Positions 41,287-51,195 of a stretch of DNA of 64,000 nucleotides are shown piece after piece (position 1 is the first letter of the stretch; each line of letters begins with the position of its first letter). The DNA lies in the NCBI RefSeq assembly GCF_001971705.1, contig NZ_CP019327.1, positions 682,001-746,000 of the forward strand, given 5' to 3'. A program made the position numbers and the translations under genes. A model generated the notes under the pieces. That model searched no databases and was not told the origin of the DNA. It saw nothing but the letters and a program-made list of their open reading frames with translations. Source of the stretch: Natronorubrum daqingense (lineage in GTDB: Archaea; Halobacteriota; Halobacteria; Halobacteriales; Natrialbaceae).

Positions 41287-43617
41287 ATGCTCGAGGATCG
41301 AGATTCGTCGGCGTTCTCGCGCCAGCAGTTCGAATCGCTCCTCGACGCCGCCGAAACGTACCGAGAGGCGCTCGTCGTTCGCCTCTGTGGTGACGTCGGC
41401 CTTCGACCGAGCGAACTCACCGAACTCACGATCGATCACGTCGAGCAGGTTCGGATCGATCCGCCGCGGTACCTCGTCCGCGTTCCGGCCGTCGACGAGG
41501 ACGAGGAACGGACGGCGTATCTACCGACACACGTCGAGCGAGAGCTTCGCCGCTACGCCCGGAGCAACGACCTTTCGACGAACGATCGAATCTTCTCGGT
41601 GACGCCTCGACGGCTCCAGATGCTCGTCTCCGACGTCGCAGACCGTGCGAGCGACCTGTTCGACCAGCCAGCACTCGGCGACGTGTCGACGAGCGACCTC
41701 CGCCAACACTTCGCGCGGCGAGCGCTCGTCGAGCACGCGGTCAATCCGCGCGTCGTCAAGCGCGTCGGCGGCTGGCAGAGTTTCGAAGCCCTCGAGTCCT
41801 ATCTCCCCGAGCCGACGGACGCAGCGATCGTCGACGCCTTCGACGCCGTCGAACGCCCCGCGGGATCCGAACGCAGCCAGCAGCGTCGACGCCAACGCAG
41901 CTCGATGGTCAGCGACGACAGCGTTATTCGCTTGCTGCTTGCGGCGAGCGAACGGTACGCACTCCTTCGCCTCGACGCGGAGGGCTACGTCGACCGCTGG
42001 AATCGAAGTGCGGCCGCGATGTTCGGCTACCGCGCCGGCGAAATCGTCGGGACGCACGTCTCCGCATTTCACACGGACGAGGCCGTCGACGACGGCGAAC
42101 CCGATCGAATCCTTTCTGCAGCACTCGAGGAGTCGGGCACCGAAGCCGACGGCTGGCGCGTTCACGAAGACGGCTCGCGTTTTCGAGCGACAGAAGTCAT
42201 CTCACCACTGCGCGACGAACAGAGTCGCCACCGCGGGTTCGCCGTCTTCGTCCGCGACGTCACGAGCGCACACGAGGACCTCGAGTCGACCCGGTCGCGA
42301 CGGGACGAACTCGAGCGACGGTATGCGGTCGCCCAAGCCCACCGCCGGGTCACGCAGTCGCTGTTCGTCTCGACAGATCACGCGGAAATCGAGGCGGAAA
42401 TGTGTGCGGCGATGACGACGGGGCCAGCCTACGAGTACGCCTGGATCGACCGGACGACGATCGCCGAGCGTCGACAGGACCGACGTCCCGCGAGCGGGAT
42501 CGACCCCGGCGACGTCGAAGAATTCGTACCCGAGGCGTGGGACGCCGGGTCGTCGTCTCCCCCCGACGACTCGCGGTCGCTTCCGAGCGAACGGCGGGGA
42601 CGGACGGACGAACCGGCGGCGGCCGACGACGGGTCGATGTCGGTGACGGTGAAGCGCGGCGTCTCACTGAACATCGACGGAGAGGCGAGCGACGAATCCG
42701 AACGCGGCGATGGCGCTTCGGCCACAGACGGCGACGGTGCGATCGCCCGCGTCCCCCTGGCCTACGGCGATACGTCGTACGGCTTCCTCACGGTCGCAAC
42801 CGACAGAACGGACGCGTTCGACGACGACGAGCGACGGTGGCTCGAGGTCATCGGCCGACAGGGTGGCTACGCGATCGCTGCCGTTCGTCGGCGTAACCTC
42901 TTGCTTTCCGATCGCGTCGTCGAACTCGAGGTCGCCTGTCGGGATGACTCCTCGTTCCTGGTGAACGCGTCGCGACGACTCGGGTGTCGCTTCATACTCG
43001 ACTCGCTGGTCGCGATTTCGGAGTCGACGCAGGTCTACTACCTTCGACTCGAGGAGGCGTCGCCGGCCGACGTCTTCGACCTCGCCGCCGACGATCCCGG
43101 CATCGACGATTACCGGCTGGTCGAGACGGACGAGGACGGCTGTCGCGTCGAGTTCGTCGTCGACGGCTCCTGTCCGATCGTGACGCTCACCGAGTACGGG
43201 ACCACCGTCCTCGACGCGCGATTCGAGGGTGGTATCGCGACGATCACGGCCGAGTGTGCGGCCGACGCCGATCTGCGAACGATCGTCGACGGCCTCCGGA
43301 GTTCGTTTCCGGACTCGGAACTCGTCGGCAAGCGCGAAGCAGAACGCACCGTCCAGACGGCTCAACAGTTTCGCGAGGGTCTCGAGGATCGTCTGACGGA
43401 TCGACAGGAGGTGTCGCTTCGGGCCGCGTACTTCGGCGGCTACTACGATTGGCCACGGGAGAGTACGGCAGAAGAGATCGCCGACGCGATGGGTATCTCG
43501 TCCCCGACGCTTCACAACCACCTCCGTAAGGGCCAACACGAACTCCTCCGGACGTTTTTCGACGAGCCGGATGGAGAAGATATCGCCGTCGACGACATCG
43601 AGTATCGACGCGAGTGA
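41287..43617 (+). CDS. Bat-like transcription regulator: tyrosine-recombinase-like, PAS, GAF and HTH_10 domains
   Basis: Residues 1-200 resemble the catalytic half of a tyrosine recombinase: FESLLDAAETYREALVVRLC, GLRPSELTELTIDHV (first Arg), DLRQHFARRALVEH, VGGWQSFEALESYL (Trp and Tyr positions). The first His of the HxxR motif is Ser here, so activity is uncertain. Residues 215-325 form a PAS domain (ALLRLDAEGYVDRWNRSAAA, EIVGTHVSAFHTDEA), followed by a GAF-like region (about 345-545), the bacterio-opsin-activator associated domain, and a C-terminal HTH_10 (LTDRQEVSLRAAYFGGYYDW, ADAMGISSPTLHNHLRKGQ). Bat-type proteins respond to light, oxygen or redox. Its place between two acs genes suggests it controls acetate use. 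Confidence 0.9.
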   Translation: MLEDRDSSAFSRQQFESLLDAAETYREALVVRLCGDVGLRPSELTELTIDHVEQVRIDPPRYLVRVPAVDEDEERTAYLPTHVERELRRYARSNDLSTNDRIFSVTPRRLQMLVSDVADRASDLFDQPALGDVSTSDLRQHFARRALVEHAVNPRVVKRVGGWQSFEALESYLPEPTDAAIVDAFDAVERPAGSERSQQRRRQRSSMVSDDSVIRLLLAASERYALLRLDAEGYVDRWNRSAAAMFGYRAGEIVGTHVSAFHTDEAVDDGEPDRILSAALEESGTEADGWRVHEDGSRFRATEVISPLRDEQSRHRGFAVFVRDVTSAHEDLESTRSRRDELERRYAVAQAHRRVTQSLFVSTDHAEIEAEMCAAMTTGPAYEYAWIDRTTIAERRQDRRPASGIDPGDVEEFVPEAWDAGSSSPPDDSRSLPSERRGRTDEPAAADDGSMSVTVKRGVSLNIDGEASDESERGDGASATDGDGAIARVPLAYGDTSYGFLTVATDRTDAFDDDERRWLEVIGRQGGYAIAAVRRRNLLLSDRVVELEVACRDDSSFLVNASRRLGCRFILDSLVAISESTQVYYLRLEEASPADVFDLAADDPGIDDYRLVETDEDGCRVEFVVDGSCPIVTLTEYGTTVLDARFEGGIATITAECAADADLRTIVDGLRSSFPDSELVGKREAERTVQTAQQFREGLEDRLTDRQEVSLRAAYFGGYYDWPRESTAEEIADAMGISSPTLHNHLRKGQHELLRTFFDEPDGEDIAVDDIEYRRE

Positions 43618-43860
43618 TCGAACTCGAATCTAGCACTTGCAGTCTTTCGTCCGAAACAGACACTAAGCTTCTAGAGCGAGTTCCGTTCTCTCGCGATGTC
43701 GTCCTCGAACGCTGGCAGCCAACGGGTGACGTGTCGTGTCGTCCCAGCGAAGAGGCGAGACTGTCGGCCGGTATAACCAGATATAACTCCCTAATATATT
43801 CGCCGTTCGTCACGTGACCACTTCGTTTTCGATCCCGTTTTGTACACCTAGATGGCGGAT

Positions 43861-43870
43861 TTACTATACT
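43861..43870 (+). promoter_or_regulatory. TATA box of the second acetyl-CoA synthetase gene
   Basis: TTACTATACT lies 25-34 bases before the ATG at 43895. Another AT-rich run with TATA-like words (about 43773-43801) lies farther upstream and may be a second promoter or a regulator site; the 277-base gap before this gene holds no reading frame I trust. Confidence 0.45.
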
Positions 43871-43894
43871 GGTTGTCCATTGGAATGGTGTATC

Positions 43895-45871
<1,977 letters not shown>

Positions 45872-45874
45872 CCA

Positions 45875-45902
45875 CGTCGTTCTTTTTTCAACTAAAAGAC
45901 GA
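45875..45902 (+). terminator. Possible terminator after the second acs gene
   Basis: An inverted repeat CGTCGT...ACGACG encloses a T6 run just after the acs stop. Archaeal termination depends mainly on U-runs, so this could end the transcript. The AT-rich CTAAAAG on its 3' side probably also serves as TATA box for the next gene, starting at 45926. Confidence 0.35.
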
Positions 45903-45925
45903 CGAACATACCAAACTCTCAGAAT

Positions 45926-46330
45926 ATGTCAGATAATACCAGCCAAGATACGGAGCACGCCGCCGAAACGGACGGCGGCGTCAAGACCGAAGCGTACCTC
46001 GATAAGGAAATAAATATCTTCAAGCCGGCGACGCCGTTCATGCGGGATCACTTGCGCGTGATCTGGCTCTCGTTCGTTGCGTGGATCGTCGTCGTGTTCG
46101 GACCGACGACGGCAATTCTGTTCGCGCCGGAGTTCATGACCGAGACGACTGTGCTCGGGGGCTTCCCGCTGCACTTCTTCCTGGCGGCGATCGTTACACC
46201 GCTTGGCGCGTTGTTGCTCTCGGTCGGCTACGCGATGCAACGGGACCGACTGGATACGAAGTACGGAATTTCACACGAAGAAGCGGCGGAGTCCGACGGA
46301 ACCGTCGCTGCGGACGGAGGTGAACCATGA
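45926..46330 (+). CDS. DUF4212 small subunit of a sodium:solute symporter
   Basis: A 134-residue membrane protein with two transmembrane helices (IWLSFVAWIVVVFGPTTAIL and LHFFLAAIVTPLGALLLSVG) and a conserved YAMQRDRLDTKYGI end. DUF4212 proteins are encoded directly before VC_2705-type solute symporters and are thought to be their partner subunit. The four-base overlap with the transporter gene supports this. Confidence 0.9.
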   Translation: MSDNTSQDTEHAAETDGGVKTEAYLDKEINIFKPATPFMRDHLRVIWLSFVAWIVVVFGPTTAILFAPEFMTETTVLGGFPLHFFLAAIVTPLGALLLSVGYAMQRDRLDTKYGISHEEAAESDGTVAADGGEP

Positions 46331-48081
46331 TCGAAGCGGTCGATCCGGTGATCCTGCAGGAGACAGCCCTCGACGTCGGTGAGTTCAAACTCGTCCCGGC
46401 GTTGACGGTGGCTGCCATGCTCATTTTGTTCCTCGGTGTCGGCTACTTCTTCCGAGTTGCCGCAGTCGACGAACTCTGGGTCGCCGGCCGCTCGATCGGA
46501 TCGATCGAGAACGGGATGGCGATCGGCGCGAACTGGATGAGTGCGGCCTCCTACCTCGGCGTCGCGTCGCTCGTCGCCCTCTCGGGGTACTTCGGGTTGG
46601 CGTACGTCGTCGGCTGGACGACGGGGTACTTCATCCTGCTCATCTTCCTGGCCGCGCAGTTCCGCCGGTTCGGAAAGTACACCGCCCCCGACTTCGTCGG
46701 AGACCGGTTCTACTCCGACTGGGCGCGCGGAATTGCAGCGTTCACGACGCTCGCGATCGCGTTCACCTACGCGATCGGCCAGGCCAGCGGAATGGGACTG
46801 ATGGCACAGTACATCTTCGGCATCTCCTACGAGATGGGGGTCATCCTGTTGATGGGCGTCACCATCGCCTACGTCGCCCTCTCGGGGATGCTCGGGACGA
46901 CGAAGAACATGGCCATCCAGTACGTCATCCTCATCATCGCCTTCACGCTCGGCCTCTACGCAGTCGGCTGGTCACAGGGGTACTCGACCGTCCTGCCCTA
47001 CCTCGAGTTCGGATCCGAAGTCTCGGCGGCCGCCGCAATCGAGACGCAGTTCGTCGAGCCCTTTGCCGCTGCGGGCTACTACGGCTGGATCGCACTGGCG
47101 TTCAGCCTGATCGTCGGGACCTGTGGGCTTCCGCACGTGCTCGTCCGTTTCTACACGGTCGAAAACGAGCGGACGGCTCGCTGGTCGACCGTGTGGGGCC
47201 TGTTCTTCATCTGCCTGCTGTACTGGGGAACGGCTGCCTACGCCGCGTTCGGTGGCTTGCTCTACAACGAAGAAGTAACCGAGGGAGGCGGGTTCGCGAC
47301 CGGCGACGGTGAGATGCTCGGTATCGAGGCCGACGCGCTCGTCGTCCTCACGACGCAACTCGCCGACTTGCCGGAGTGGCTGGTCGGACTGGTCGCCGCG
47401 GGTGCGGTCGCTGCGGCGCTCGCGACGACCGCCGGACTGTTCATCACCGCCTCGTCGGCGGCAGCACACGACATCTACACGAACCTCTACAAGGACAACG
47501 CGACCCAGCGCGAGCAGATGATCGTCGGTCGAGCGACGATTCTCGGAATCGGTGCGCTCGTGACGCTCATCGGCCTCAACCCGCCGGCGCTCATCGGCGA
47601 ACTCGTCGCGATGGCGTTCGCCATCGCCGGCAGTATCTTCTTCCCCGTGTTCTTCCTCGGCCTCTGGTGGGAGAACACGACCAAAGAGGGCGCGATCGCC
47701 GGCATGCTCGCGGGAATCGTCCTCTCGTTCGGCGCGATCCTCAACGACACGGCGATTCCGATGTACACCGGCGTCGAGGAGGCCGTATTCCCGACGGTTG
47801 CCACGTGGTTGCCCGGAACGTCCTCGGCGCTGCTCGGCGTTCCGATCGTCTTCAGCGTGATCATCGTCGTCTCGGTGCTCACGGACGAGCCACCCGAAGA
47901 CGTCAAGCGCCTCGTTCGACAGTGTCACAGTCCAGAGCCGATGCAACAGATGGAATCGGCGGAGGACATCGCGACCGACGGCGGCCTCGAGGACGGAGCG
48001 GCCGACGGTGGATCGGCCACTGACGTTGCCGATCGTCCGACAGACGACGACACCGATAGCGAACCTGAGACGGAGGAGTAA
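46327..48081 (+). CDS. Sodium:solute symporter family permease, probably for acetate
   Basis: The 584-residue transporter has about 13 transmembrane segments and SSS-family motifs: ELWVAGRSIGSIENGMAIGA, NWMSAASYLGVASLVALSGY, GLMAQYIFGISYEMG, LPHVLVRFYTVENERTARWS. It matches the VC_2705/ActP-like group that pairs with DUF4212. Position after acs and before a Usp gene suggests uptake of acetate or another short carboxylate (inference). An acidic cytoplasmic tail of about 60 residues ends the protein. Confidence 0.9.
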   Translation: MIEAVDPVILQETALDVGEFKLVPALTVAAMLILFLGVGYFFRVAAVDELWVAGRSIGSIENGMAIGANWMSAASYLGVASLVALSGYFGLAYVVGWTTGYFILLIFLAAQFRRFGKYTAPDFVGDRFYSDWARGIAAFTTLAIAFTYAIGQASGMGLMAQYIFGISYEMGVILLMGVTIAYVALSGMLGTTKNMAIQYVILIIAFTLGLYAVGWSQGYSTVLPYLEFGSEVSAAAAIETQFVEPFAAAGYYGWIALAFSLIVGTCGLPHVLVRFYTVENERTARWSTVWGLFFICLLYWGTAAYAAFGGLLYNEEVTEGGGFATGDGEMLGIEADALVVLTTQLADLPEWLVGLVAAGAVAAALATTAGLFITASSAAAHDIYTNLYKDNATQREQMIVGRATILGIGALVTLIGLNPPALIGELVAMAFAIAGSIFFPVFFLGLWWENTTKEGAIAGMLAGIVLSFGAILNDTAIPMYTGVEEAVFPTVATWLPGTSSALLGVPIVFSVIIVVSVLTDEPPEDVKRLVRQCHSPEPMQQMESAEDIATDGGLEDGAADGGSATDVADRPTDDDTDSEPETEE

Positions 48082-48083
48082 CC

Positions 48084-48542
48084 ATGTACGACACGATTCT
48101 CGTTCCAACCGACGGAAGCGACGTTGCGGAGAACGCGGTCGACCACGCTGTCGACATCGCAGATCGATACGGCGCGGACGTCCACGCGCTGTACGTCGTC
48201 GACACGAGCACCATGGATATCACGCTCGGCGCCGAACAGGTCGACCGAATTCACGCGGGCCGATTCGACGAGATGCCCGAACTCGAGGCTCGAGCCAGAA
48301 CGGCGATCGACTACGTCACCGGGCGGGCCGGCGAGCACGGTATCGACGTGACGGAGGCGATCGTCGGCGGGCAGCCCCATCGACAGATCGCAAAGTACGC
48401 CGACGACAACGGGGTCAATCTGATCGTAATGGGATCTGCCGGACGCGGCGGTGTTCGGCGAGCACTCCTGGGCAGCGTCGCCGAGCGAACGCTGCGAACG
48501 ACGGACATCCCGGTCCTCGTCGTCGACGTTCGCGAGGACTGA
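48084..48542 (+). CDS. Universal stress protein (UspA family), ATP-binding type
   Basis: A 152-residue Usp domain: start MYDTILVPTDGSDVAENAVD, nucleotide motif GSAGRGGVRRALLGSVAERT near 123 matching G-x2-G-x9-G-S/T, and final strand IPVLVVDVRE. It begins two bases after the symporter stop and is clearly cotranscribed, a common arrangement in which Usp proteins may regulate the transporter. Confidence 0.94.
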   Translation: MYDTILVPTDGSDVAENAVDHAVDIADRYGADVHALYVVDTSTMDITLGAEQVDRIHAGRFDEMPELEARARTAIDYVTGRAGEHGIDVTEAIVGGQPHRQIAKYADDNGVNLIVMGSAGRGGVRRALLGSVAERTLRTTDIPVLVVDVRED

Positions 48543-48619
48543 CCCACGACGCGGTCGACGCGAGTCCCCTCCTGTGATTTTACTCGAGTCGGCTCAGGTC
48601 CTATAAGCTGATTTTCCGC

Positions 48620-48838
48620 TCACTCTCGATTCGCCGTCGCCATCTCGAGGCTGATGAAGAAACCGAAGTAGGCGACGATGCCGGCGAGCATGAACATGTA
48701 GTACGCCCAGTCCGGGCCCTCGAGGACGCGAAAGAGCAGGTCGACCATCGTCACCCAGACGATGGCGAATACGAGGTCGACGAGAATTCCCCACCGGTCC
48801 TCGCGCGCGTGTCGAATCCACTCGGCGACGTTCGTCAT
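48620..48838 (-). CDS. Small membrane protein, 72 aa, two transmembrane segments
   Basis: The protein has an amphipathic start (VAEWIRHAREDRWGILVDLV) and two hydrophobic helices (VFAIVWVTMVDLLFRVL, YYMFMLAGIVAYFGFFISLE). The ATG at 48838 is chosen since the sequence upstream is Arg-rich and not protein-like. A conserved haloarchaeal type of unknown function. Confidence 0.72.
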   Translation of the reverse strand: MTNVAEWIRHAREDRWGILVDLVFAIVWVTMVDLLFRVLEGPDWAYYMFMLAGIVAYFGFFISLEMATANRE

Positions 48839-48939
48839 CGACCGATCACCCGACCGTCCGCCTGATCGCACATACTGAGAGCGTTTCGCAGGGATGGCCA
48901 AGAGCCTATCGGCGCGAACTGGGACGCGTTCAGTAGTGC

Positions 48940-49332
48940 TCAGCCGTACAACTGACGCGGATTTTCGACCTCGAGCGAGTCGATATCGGTGAACCCGTCG
49001 TCGCACGTAACAACGGGAACGCCGAGTGACCGGGCTACGCCCGCGATCATCATGTCGGGATGCTGGAGTCTGTTTCCGTTGTGTTCTAATTCGGTTAGAA
49101 TACGAGCTGCCGCCAATCCGTGTTCGGGGGTGTACTCGAGTCGGCTGACCCAGGGTAAATCCCGATCAACAGTTTCCGGATCGCGACCGACTTTGAGCGC
49201 ACCGTGGTACAACTCGTAGAACCCGATAGCGGGCAAGGCGAGTACCTCGTTCTCGTGTTCGAGTCGAAACTGCTTCGCGTGATCGTACCCACGCAGAAAG
49301 TCCGCGCAGAAACTGCTATCGAGAACTTTCAC
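48940..49332 (-). CDS. vapC: VapC-type PIN-domain toxin
   Basis: A PIN-domain ribonuclease of 130 residues. The conserved acids are seen in MKVLDSSFCADFL (Asp5), IGFYELYHGALKVG (Glu near 40), LQHPDMMIAGVARSLGVPVV (Asp near 94) and TCDDGFTDID (Asp near 111), the four-carboxylate metal site of VapC toxins that cut RNA such as tRNA or rRNA. It overlaps the antitoxin gene by four bases. Confidence 0.92.
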   Translation of the reverse strand: MKVLDSSFCADFLRGYDHAKQFRLEHENEVLALPAIGFYELYHGALKVGRDPETVDRDLPWVSRLEYTPEHGLAAARILTELEHNGNRLQHPDMMIAGVARSLGVPVVTCDDGFTDIDSLEVENPRQLYG

Positions 49333-49541
49333 GGCTCACGCCCGAAGTCGGCGTCCATCTCCTGTTTGACCTCACGGACGGCTTCATCGATTGACGTCTC
49401 ACTCCACGCACCGAATCCAGCGAGTGGGTCATCATCCTCGAGTTCGCGCTCGATGACCTCATCGAAGCTCTCGCTTCCCTGCTTTCGTGAGCGAAGCTTT
49501 TGCCACGTCCGTTCGGAGACTCGAATGGTTTTGTCCGCCAT
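49329..49541 (-). CDS. vapB: VapB-type antitoxin
   Basis: The 70-residue protein starts ADKTIRVSERTWQKLRSRKQ, a ribbon-helix-helix-like DNA-binding beginning typical of haloarchaeal VapB proteins, and ends in an acidic tail able to wrap the toxin (SIDEAVREVKQEMDADFG). Upstream of vapC with ATGA overlap, so both are made from one mRNA. Confidence 0.88.
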   Translation of the reverse strand: MADKTIRVSERTWQKLRSRKQGSESFDEVIERELEDDDPLAGFGAWSETSIDEAVREVKQEMDADFGREP

Positions 49542-49559
49542 GTATACATGTATGTATAC
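49540..49559 (-). promoter_or_regulatory. Palindromic operator/promoter of vapBC
   Basis: Two GTATAC palindromes (49542-49547 and 49554-49559) lie one helical turn apart and overlap the vapB start codon, the first within the 10-bp palindrome ATGTATACAT. Such sites are bound by VapB or VapBC for autoregulation. TATA words in it may also serve the promoter. Confidence 0.5.
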
Positions 49560-49666
49560 GTCGGAGTATCTTCAGTATTGCCCTCCCTTTCGGTATCTAC
49601 CGTCCACAATCCAAACCAACACTCCAAAACGAAACCCCCTAACCTCGTCCGAGAGTGGGTTAGGGC

Positions 49667-50233
49667 ATGCACGACGAGAGCGAGGTCGCCGTCCTTCGAC
49701 TGGGCCACCGACCCGGCCGAGACGAACGGATGACGACCCACGTGGGCCTGACGGCGCGGGCGCTGGGTGCCGACCGCGTCTGGGTCCCCGACAACGCCGG
49801 CCAGTCCAGAGACACCGTCGCGGACATTACCGACCGCTTCGGCGGACCGTTCGAGGTCGAACTCACCGACTCCCCACAACGGATTATCCGCAACTGGGAG
49901 GGACGGGTCGTCCACCTCACGATGTACGGCGAGCAGGTCCAGAATGTCGAAAGCGAGATTCGTGACGCCCACCGGCGCGACGGTGAACCGATTCTCGTCG
50001 TCGTCGGTGCCGAAAAGGTCCCCTTCGACGTCTACGAGGAAGCCGACTGGAACGTCGGCGTCACGAACCAACCACACTCCGAAGTCGCCGGACTCGCCGT
50101 CTTCCTCGACCGCCTGTTCGACGGGCGCGAACTCGAGCGCGAGTGGGAGGACGCCGACCGACGCGTCGTCCCGATGGAGACCGGCAAACGCGTCGAATCG
50201 GCGGACGGAGAACGCGACGGCGACAACGAGTGA
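49667..50233 (+). CDS. trm56: tRNA (cytidine(56)-2'-O)-methyltransferase
   Basis: Methylates the 2'-hydroxyl of C56 in the T loop of tRNAs, an archaeal modification. The 188-residue SPOUT-fold protein shows the family segments VAVLRLGHRPGRDERMTTHV, ALGADRVWVPD, VVHLTMYGEQV, and the trefoil-knot SAM site VVVGAEKVPFDVYEEADWNV followed by GVTNQPHSEVAGLAVFLDRL. Length and motifs match archaeal Trm56. Confidence 0.94.
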   Translation: MHDESEVAVLRLGHRPGRDERMTTHVGLTARALGADRVWVPDNAGQSRDTVADITDRFGGPFEVELTDSPQRIIRNWEGRVVHLTMYGEQVQNVESEIRDAHRRDGEPILVVVGAEKVPFDVYEEADWNVGVTNQPHSEVAGLAVFLDRLFDGRELEREWEDADRRVVPMETGKRVESADGERDGDNE

Positions 50234-50256
50234 GTGCTCGCTCGAGCGACGCCTGA

Positions 50257-51006
50257 TTAGCCAGACGCTCGAAAGACGCGAAACGGCCGGAGGACGCGGC
50301 CACCGACTCCTCGAGCGACGGTTTCGACCATCGCCCGGGCACCCATTTCGGACTCGTCTACCGTGTAGCCGTTTCCGACGCGTTCGATCGGTCCCGACTC
50401 ACCGTGGATCTCGAGCAGGCGCTCGAAGTCCTCGTCGGTGAGTCCCGTCTCGGATTTGATTTCTGCGGCGGTAAGCGGTCGGTCGGCCTCACGGAGCGCC
50501 TCGACGAGCCAGCGGTTGTGCTCGCCGACGAGGTACACTTCCTCGTTGGACATATCGTCTTCGTCGGCCGGTTCACCGTCTGCGTTGGTCGTGTCGACGT
50601 TCGCGTTGGGTGCGTCGACGCTCACAGTAGTTGCGTCGATGTCCGAATTCGCCGTGTCGTCGCCATCGTCAGGGTGTCGCCACGTGTCGACGGCGTCCAA
50701 TAGAAGCCAACCGCCAAGCGCGGCGAGTGCGCCGCTGAGCCACAGGTCGCCACTCGAGGAGCCATGGATACCCGCGACAGCGACGATTACTCCGAGGATC
50801 GTCTTCGCGAGTACCGGGCCGAGGTCGAGTCCGAGTGCATCCATCGTCGCTCGGAGCACTGGCGCGACGACAACGATTCCGAGGAGGATCGAAATCGCAG
50901 TTGAGTCCATTCCAGCCGCGGAGAAGACGCCGAGGAAGACGATTAGGGCACCCACGTCGACGATGTCGACGCGCTCGCGGAACTGAGACACGACCTGTCG
51001 GACCAT
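50257..51006 (-). CDS. Membrane-anchored protein with C-terminal helix-turn-helix domain
   Basis: Residues 1-120 contain about four hydrophobic segments (IVDVGALIVFLGVFSAAGM, STAISILLGIVVVAPVLRAT, TILGVIVAVAGIHG, LSGALAALGGWLLLDAVDTW). An acidic linker of about 50 residues leads to a winged helix (RWLVEALREADRPLTAAEIK, then GLTDEDFERLLEIHGESGPI). This layout is of a membrane-tethered regulator. The ATG at 51006 fits; a longer frame upstream is non-coding. Ligand and targets unknown. Confidence 0.75.
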   Translation of the reverse strand: MVRQVVSQFRERVDIVDVGALIVFLGVFSAAGMDSTAISILLGIVVVAPVLRATMDALGLDLGPVLAKTILGVIVAVAGIHGSSSGDLWLSGALAALGGWLLLDAVDTWRHPDDGDDTANSDIDATTVSVDAPNANVDTTNADGEPADEDDMSNEEVYLVGEHNRWLVEALREADRPLTAAEIKSETGLTDEDFERLLEIHGESGPIERVGNGYTVDESEMGARAMVETVARGVGGRVLRPFRVFRASG

Positions 51007-51195
51007 CGGGAATATCGTCCAGACACGCGTCCTTAACAGTATTGAATGGTGTCTCGACGTCACTGACCGCAGAACGGCTGACTCGCCAGGCTTACACTGA
51101 GTTGAGCGACGAGTCTCGTCGAGGAGTGGCCGTCTATTTTGGGCGAAGGTATCGTCAACGAGAAATTTTATAGGTGCACCTCGGTAACGTCCGCC

